From Candidatus Bathyarchaeota archaeon (GTDB lineage Archaea > Thermoproteota > Bathyarchaeia > Bathyarchaeales > DTEX01): 7,882 bases of DNA. The stretch spans positions 1 through 7,882 of the forward strand of contig JAOAJJ010000026.1 of NCBI GenBank assembly GCA_026414245.1, given 5' to 3'. Below the pieces are notes generated by a model that was not told the DNA's origin, did no database searches, and saw nothing but the letters and a program-made list of their open reading frames with translations. Both the position numbers and the translations under genes were made by a program. Position 1 is the stretch's first letter, and every line of letters begins with the position of its first letter. Positions 5,585-7,882 of the stretch are shown here, piece by piece.

Positions 5585-6085
5585 ATGGTGAACATACTTA
5601 TAGTTTATGATTCTAAAACCGGAAACACTGAGAAAACCGCCTTTCTTGTGGCTGAGGGCGTGAGGAAAGTTAATGGCGTAAACTGCGTGGTTAAGAGGGT
5701 TGAAGAAACAACATTAGATGACCTTTTGGGCGCAGACGGAATAATCCTTGGATCACCAACATATTATGGTGGAATGAGCGCTAAAATAAAAGATTTAATT
5801 GATAGAAGCGTTAAGATTCATGGTAAGCTTGATGGGAAAGTTGGAGCTGCGTTCACCACGTCGGGTGGAACAGCAACCGGAGCTGAAACAACATTACTGT
5901 CTATAATCGAAGCCCTATTAATTCATGGCATGATAGTTAAAGGAGAACCTGAAGACAAACACTATGGATTGGCTATCGTCGGCGCCCCGGAAACCAACGA
6001 GGACAAAAATCTCTGCAGGGAATTCGGATTTAAATTCGCTAACCTCGTGGTAAAAATCTTCGGCGATGCGAGAAAAAAGAGCTAA
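5585..6085 (+). CDS. Flavodoxin-fold FMN protein, WrbA-like
   Basis: The 166-residue product is a single flavodoxin domain. The FMN phosphate loop YDSKTGNTEKTA is at residues 8-19. GSPTYYGGMSAKIKDLIDR (56-74) is the WrbA/flavodoxin-like signature that wraps the isoalloxazine ring. TTSGGTATGAETTLLSI (91-107) is the third FMN-contact loop, followed by LLIHGMIV (111-118). Relatives are NAD(P)H:quinone oxidoreductases and small electron carriers. The protein is shorter than bacterial WrbA (about 200 residues), so an electron-carrier role is as likely as quinone reduction. There is no signal peptide or iron-sulfur motif. AGGAG (5577-5581) is only 3 bases before ATG 5585; GTG at the second codon would have better spacing, a one-residue difference. 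The stop lies 8 bases before the GlmU-type gene, so the two are probably co-transcribed. Confidence 0.9.
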   Translation: MVNILIVYDSKTGNTEKTAFLVAEGVRKVNGVNCVVKRVEETTLDDLLGADGIILGSPTYYGGMSAKIKDLIDRSVKIHGKLDGKVGAAFTTSGGTATGAETTLLSIIEALLIHGMIVKGEPEDKHYGLAIVGAPETNEDKNLCREFGFKFANLVVKIFGDARKKS

Positions 6086-6093
6086 ATTCTGAG

Positions 6094-7395
6094 ATGGTTG
6101 AGAGAGGAATGAAGGCCGTCGTGCTGGCTGCTGGTGAAGGACAAAGGCTTAGACCTCTAACCCTAACTCGACCAAAGCATATGATACCGGTTGGTGGAAA
6201 GCCAATTCTAGAGCATCTGGTAAACACTCTTAAAATCCCTGAGATAGAAGAGATTTTAATCGTTGTTAACTATAAGGCTGACGTTATAAAAGCCTATTTC
6301 GGTGATGGCTCTAAGCATGACGTCAAAATAAGATATGTTTTTCAGGATAAAACTGTTGGGACAGCTGACGCCGTCCTCGCCGCAGAGAGATATGTCGGTA
6401 GTGAAGATTTTTTAGCTATTAACGGCGACCTTCTCGTGTCAAGCGATGCTATAGAATCCGTTATACGTAAGCATAAGAGAGAGGATTTTTCAATCGCTAC
6501 TTTAGCTGCGGTTCAAGTAGAGAGGCCGGAAGATTACGGTGTATTAAAAGTGGATTGTGGTAAATTAATCGACATAGTTGAGAAGCCTTCGGAAGGAGGG
6601 ATGGGCAATCTAGTTAATGCTGGAATTTACGTTTTTTCAGCAAAAATATTTGATTTTATAGAGCGTACTGAACCATCCTCTAGAGGTGAGATTGAATTAA
6701 CAAGCTCTATTCGATTAGCCATAATGGGGGGAGAAAAGGTTTCGGTAGCGGAAATCCCCAGCGATAAATGGCTTGATATTGGGCGGCCTTGGGATCTCTT
6801 TGACGCCAACATGCGGGTTCTAAAAAATATTAAACCAGGAATCATGGGAAAAGTTGAGGAAGGAGCATATATTAAAGAGCCGGTCTTCATAGGTAGTGGC
6901 ACAGTTGTTCATTCCGGATCATATATTGAGGGGCCGGTCTTCATAGGCGATGGATGTGACATTGGGCCAAACTGCTATATACGCCCATATACTAGCATAG
7001 GGAGAAACGTTAGGGTTGGAAATGCATGCGAAGTTAAGAACAGTATACTAATGGATAATGTCCATGTGGGGCACCTTTCATATGTGGGCGACAGCATAAT
7101 AGGGGAGAACTGCAATTTGGGGGCAGGGTTTATATCAGCTAACCTTCGCTTCGATAAGAAGACAATTTATGTGAGTGTTAAAGGCGAAAAGATAGATACG
7201 GGTAAGATGAAGATAGGTGTAATTATGGGCGACAATGTGATGACGGGTGTAGGCGCTTTATTCATGCCCGGCGTAACTGTAGGCTATAATAGCTGGATTG
7301 GTCCAAATATTGTTGTTTACAAAGATGTACCCTCAAACACTCTTCTCCTATTGAGGCAACGGATCAAGCGTAGGGGCTTGAGCGCTATACAATAA
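6094..7395 (+). CDS. glmU: Bifunctional GlmU-type sugar-1-phosphate nucleotidylyltransferase/acetyltransferase
   Basis: Residues 6-240 form a nucleotidyltransferase domain: AVVLAAGEGQRLRPLT (8-23) with the G-x-G-x-R loop, RPKHMIPVGGKP (26-37) with Lys28, VGTADA (88-93), NGD at 110-112, VEKP (162-165) and WLDIG (226-230). Residues 250-415 form a left-handed beta-helix of hexapeptide repeats (PVFIG, CDIGPN and others), including VGHLSYVGDS (325-334), whose His is probably catalytic, and GAGFISANLRFD (343-354). This matches archaeal two-domain enzymes such as Sulfolobus ST0452, which make UDP-GlcNAc from sugar phosphates by acetylation and uridylylation. Glucose-1-phosphate thymidylyltransferase activity is a possible alternative or addition. 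ATG 6094 is preferred; ATG 6109 lies only one base after a GAGG and is less likely. The 433-residue length is slightly above the usual 400-430. One helix coil is duplicated at DNA level (see repeat). Confidence 0.92.
   Translation: MVERGMKAVVLAAGEGQRLRPLTLTRPKHMIPVGGKPILEHLVNTLKIPEIEEILIVVNYKADVIKAYFGDGSKHDVKIRYVFQDKTVGTADAVLAAERYVGSEDFLAINGDLLVSSDAIESVIRKHKREDFSIATLAAVQVERPEDYGVLKVDCGKLIDIVEKPSEGGMGNLVNAGIYVFSAKIFDFIERTEPSSRGEIELTSSIRLAIMGGEKVSVAEIPSDKWLDIGRPWDLFDANMRVLKNIKPGIMGKVEEGAYIKEPVFIGSGTVVHSGSYIEGPVFIGDGCDIGPNCYIRPYTSIGRNVRVGNACEVKNSILMDNVHVGHLSYVGDSIIGENCNLGAGFISANLRFDKKTIYVSVKGEKIDTGKMKIGVIMGDNVMTGVGALFMPGVTVGYNSWIGPNIVVYKDVPSNTLLLLRQRIKRRGLSAIQ
6862..6954 (+). repeat. Tandem 54-bp coil duplication inside the GlmU beta-helix
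   Basis: The 39 bases at 6862-6900 and 6916-6954 match at 31 positions, including the identical 15-mer GCCGGTCTTCATAGG at 6879-6893 and 6933-6947. The offset is 54 bases, or 18 codons, which is exactly one turn of a left-handed beta-helix. The peptides are GAYIKEPVFIGSG and GSYIEGPVFIGDG. Nucleotide identity, including third codon positions, exceeds what protein constraint alone requires, so a fairly recent duplication or gene conversion is plausible. Confidence 0.6.
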
Positions 7396-7414
7396 AGTAA
7401 TAAGCATCGAAACG

Positions 7415-7422
7415 TAATATAT
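7415..7422 (+). promoter_or_regulatory. Possible TATA box for the Lsm gene
   Basis: TAATATAT lies in the 61-base gap between the GlmU-type gene and the Lsm gene, about 40 bases before ATG 7457. A start 25 bases downstream would fall on or near the ribosome binding site, which is tight. Read-through from the upstream gene is an equally good source of the transcript. Confidence 0.22.
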
Positions 7423-7456
7423 TAGAAAAAAGCGTTTAATGTTAGGGAGGGAGAGT

Positions 7457-7882
7457 ATGTCCGCGGCTGAGAGAAGGTTTATTACGGAGATTTCTTCACT
7501 GATCGATAAGACGGTTAGCGTTATAACAGTTGATGGTAAGACATATATTGGAACGCTTGCCGGAATAAACCCAGCTAACTTAAGTTTATGTCTCTCGGAT
7601 GCGAGAGACGATAAAGGACAAGTTATACCGAAGATAGTGTTAAGCGGAGGCAGAGTTGCTGAAATATTATCGGTTAAAAAACCCTTTGATCTTAAGGGCT
7701 TAGCTGAGAGACTTGAAAGGGTTTTTCCGAGAATGGTTAAGCTATATGATAAGGAGGGCTTCATATGGGTTATGGATAAAATCAAGGAAAAAGGATTAAA
7801 TGTCATCATCCCATTTAATTATTTCAATCGTTCTTATTCTTTTCCCTTTTCCCCTAATACATGGAAACAAAAAGGATTTTTC
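7457..7882 (+). CDS. Lsm (Sm-like archaeal) RNA-binding protein with C-terminal extension, open at right edge
   Basis: The N-terminal 75 residues are an Sm fold: IDKTVSVITVDGKTYIGTLAGINPANLSLCL (residues 16-46) is Sm1, and VLSGGRVAEIL (61-71) carries the Sm2-type GG-R signature. A second region follows (FDLKGLAERLERVFPRMVKLYDKEGFIWVMDKIKEKGL, 77-114), as in the crenarchaeal Lsm/SmAP3 group, whose members form heptameric or larger rings that bind U-rich RNA. GGGAGG (7445-7450) lies 6 bases before ATG 7457, giving a secure start. No stop occurs before the window ends. Residues after about 114 (NVIIPFNYFNRSYSFPF...) no longer resemble the family and lie opposite a possible minus-strand reading frame that ends at 7796. 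An indel in the A5 run before 7793, or an overlap with a convergent gene, may explain this. The Sm domain is certain; the C-terminus is not. Confidence 0.85.
   Translation, partial: MSAAERRFITEISSLIDKTVSVITVDGKTYIGTLAGINPANLSLCLSDARDDKGQVIPKIVLSGGRVAEILSVKKPFDLKGLAERLERVFPRMVKLYDKEGFIWVMDKIKEKGLNVIIPFNYFNRSYSFPFSPNTWKQKGFF
7796..7882 (-). CDS. Possible C-terminal end of a convergent gene, cut by the right edge
   Basis: On the minus strand an open frame enters from the right edge and ends at TAA (7798-7796). Its 28 residues finish RGKGKRIRTIEIIKWDDDI, a basic strand-like segment with an acidic tail that looks more like a natural protein end than the hydrophobic, Phe-rich translation of the opposite strand. 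The minus strand is purine-rich here, as the coding strands of neighbouring genes tend to be. The frame is short and incomplete, overlaps the open tail of the Lsm gene, and matches no family I can name. Coding status is uncertain. Confidence 0.35.
   Translation of the reverse strand, partial: EKSFLFPCIRGKGKRIRTIEIIKWDDDI

Noticed and set aside
7348..7809. 153-codon minus-strand ORF
   Set aside because: It is antisense to the Lsm gene, which has clear Sm motifs and a strong ribosome binding site. The antisense translation shows no recognisable domain.
7810..7860. Pyrimidine-rich tract as a transcription terminator for the Lsm gene
   Set aside because: It is interrupted by many C and A bases, and it is equally well explained as the antisense of a purine-rich minus-strand coding end.
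1..7882. Search for CRISPR arrays, insertion sequences, toxin-antitoxin or defence modules
   Set aside because: No spaced direct-repeat arrays, transposase motifs, terminal inverted repeats or defence-type domains were seen; almost all sequence is taken up by recognisable metabolic, redox and RNA-related genes.

Overview
The window looks archaeal, most likely from an uncultivated TACK/Thermoproteota-type lineage, for example Bathyarchaeia-like. This is inferred from gene content and cannot be fixed to a taxon. The main pointers are an archease, an Sulfolobus-style Lsm protein with a C-terminal extension, a two-domain archaeal GlmU-type nucleotidylyltransferase/acetyltransferase, and a 2-keto-3-deoxy-pentonate dehydratase-like FAH protein. 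Start codons are a mix of ATG, GTG and TTG, often with GGAGG-type Shine-Dalgarno (SD) sites, and promoter regions look like TATA boxes. Coding density is high. No gap between genes exceeds about 170 bases. I see no rRNA, tRNA, CRISPR or insertion sequence.

Left edge (1-310): the tail of an unidentified plus-strand gene, a 31-codon plus-strand ORF with a good ribosome binding site, and about 100 bases with nothing recognisable. Next comes archease on the minus strand (RtcB tRNA-ligase activator), divergent from thioredoxin reductase (trxB) on the plus strand across a short AT-rich promoter region.

Centre (1801-5417, minus strand): a likely four-cistron operon, read from right to left. It encodes a nucleoside hydrolase, a URO-D-superfamily protein, an FAH-family 2-keto-3-deoxy-pentonate dehydratase-like enzyme, and a CoA-diphosphatase-type Nudix hydrolase. 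The set suggests salvage or catabolism of nucleosides and pentoses, with the Nudix enzyme in a clean-up role; this is inference from context. The URO-D gene is split into two ORFs. The split is explained by one missing base in an A6 run (T6 on the plus strand, 4081-4086). Restoring one A gives a continuous protein of about 354 residues, normal for the family.

Right part (plus strand): a WrbA/flavodoxin-like FMN protein and, 8 bases later, the GlmU-type enzyme of amino-sugar nucleotide synthesis. After these comes an Lsm (Sm-like) RNA-binding protein that is still open at the window edge. Its last 28 codons lie over the end of a possible minus-strand gene, so its C-terminus is uncertain.

The nucleoside hydrolase operon and the flavodoxin gene diverge from a 167-base region. 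This region holds TATA-like elements and a perfect inverted repeat that could be an operator. I did not find a clearly new defence or mobile system. The most informative oddities are the frameshifted URO-D gene, the unusual operon around it, and the conflict at the right edge.
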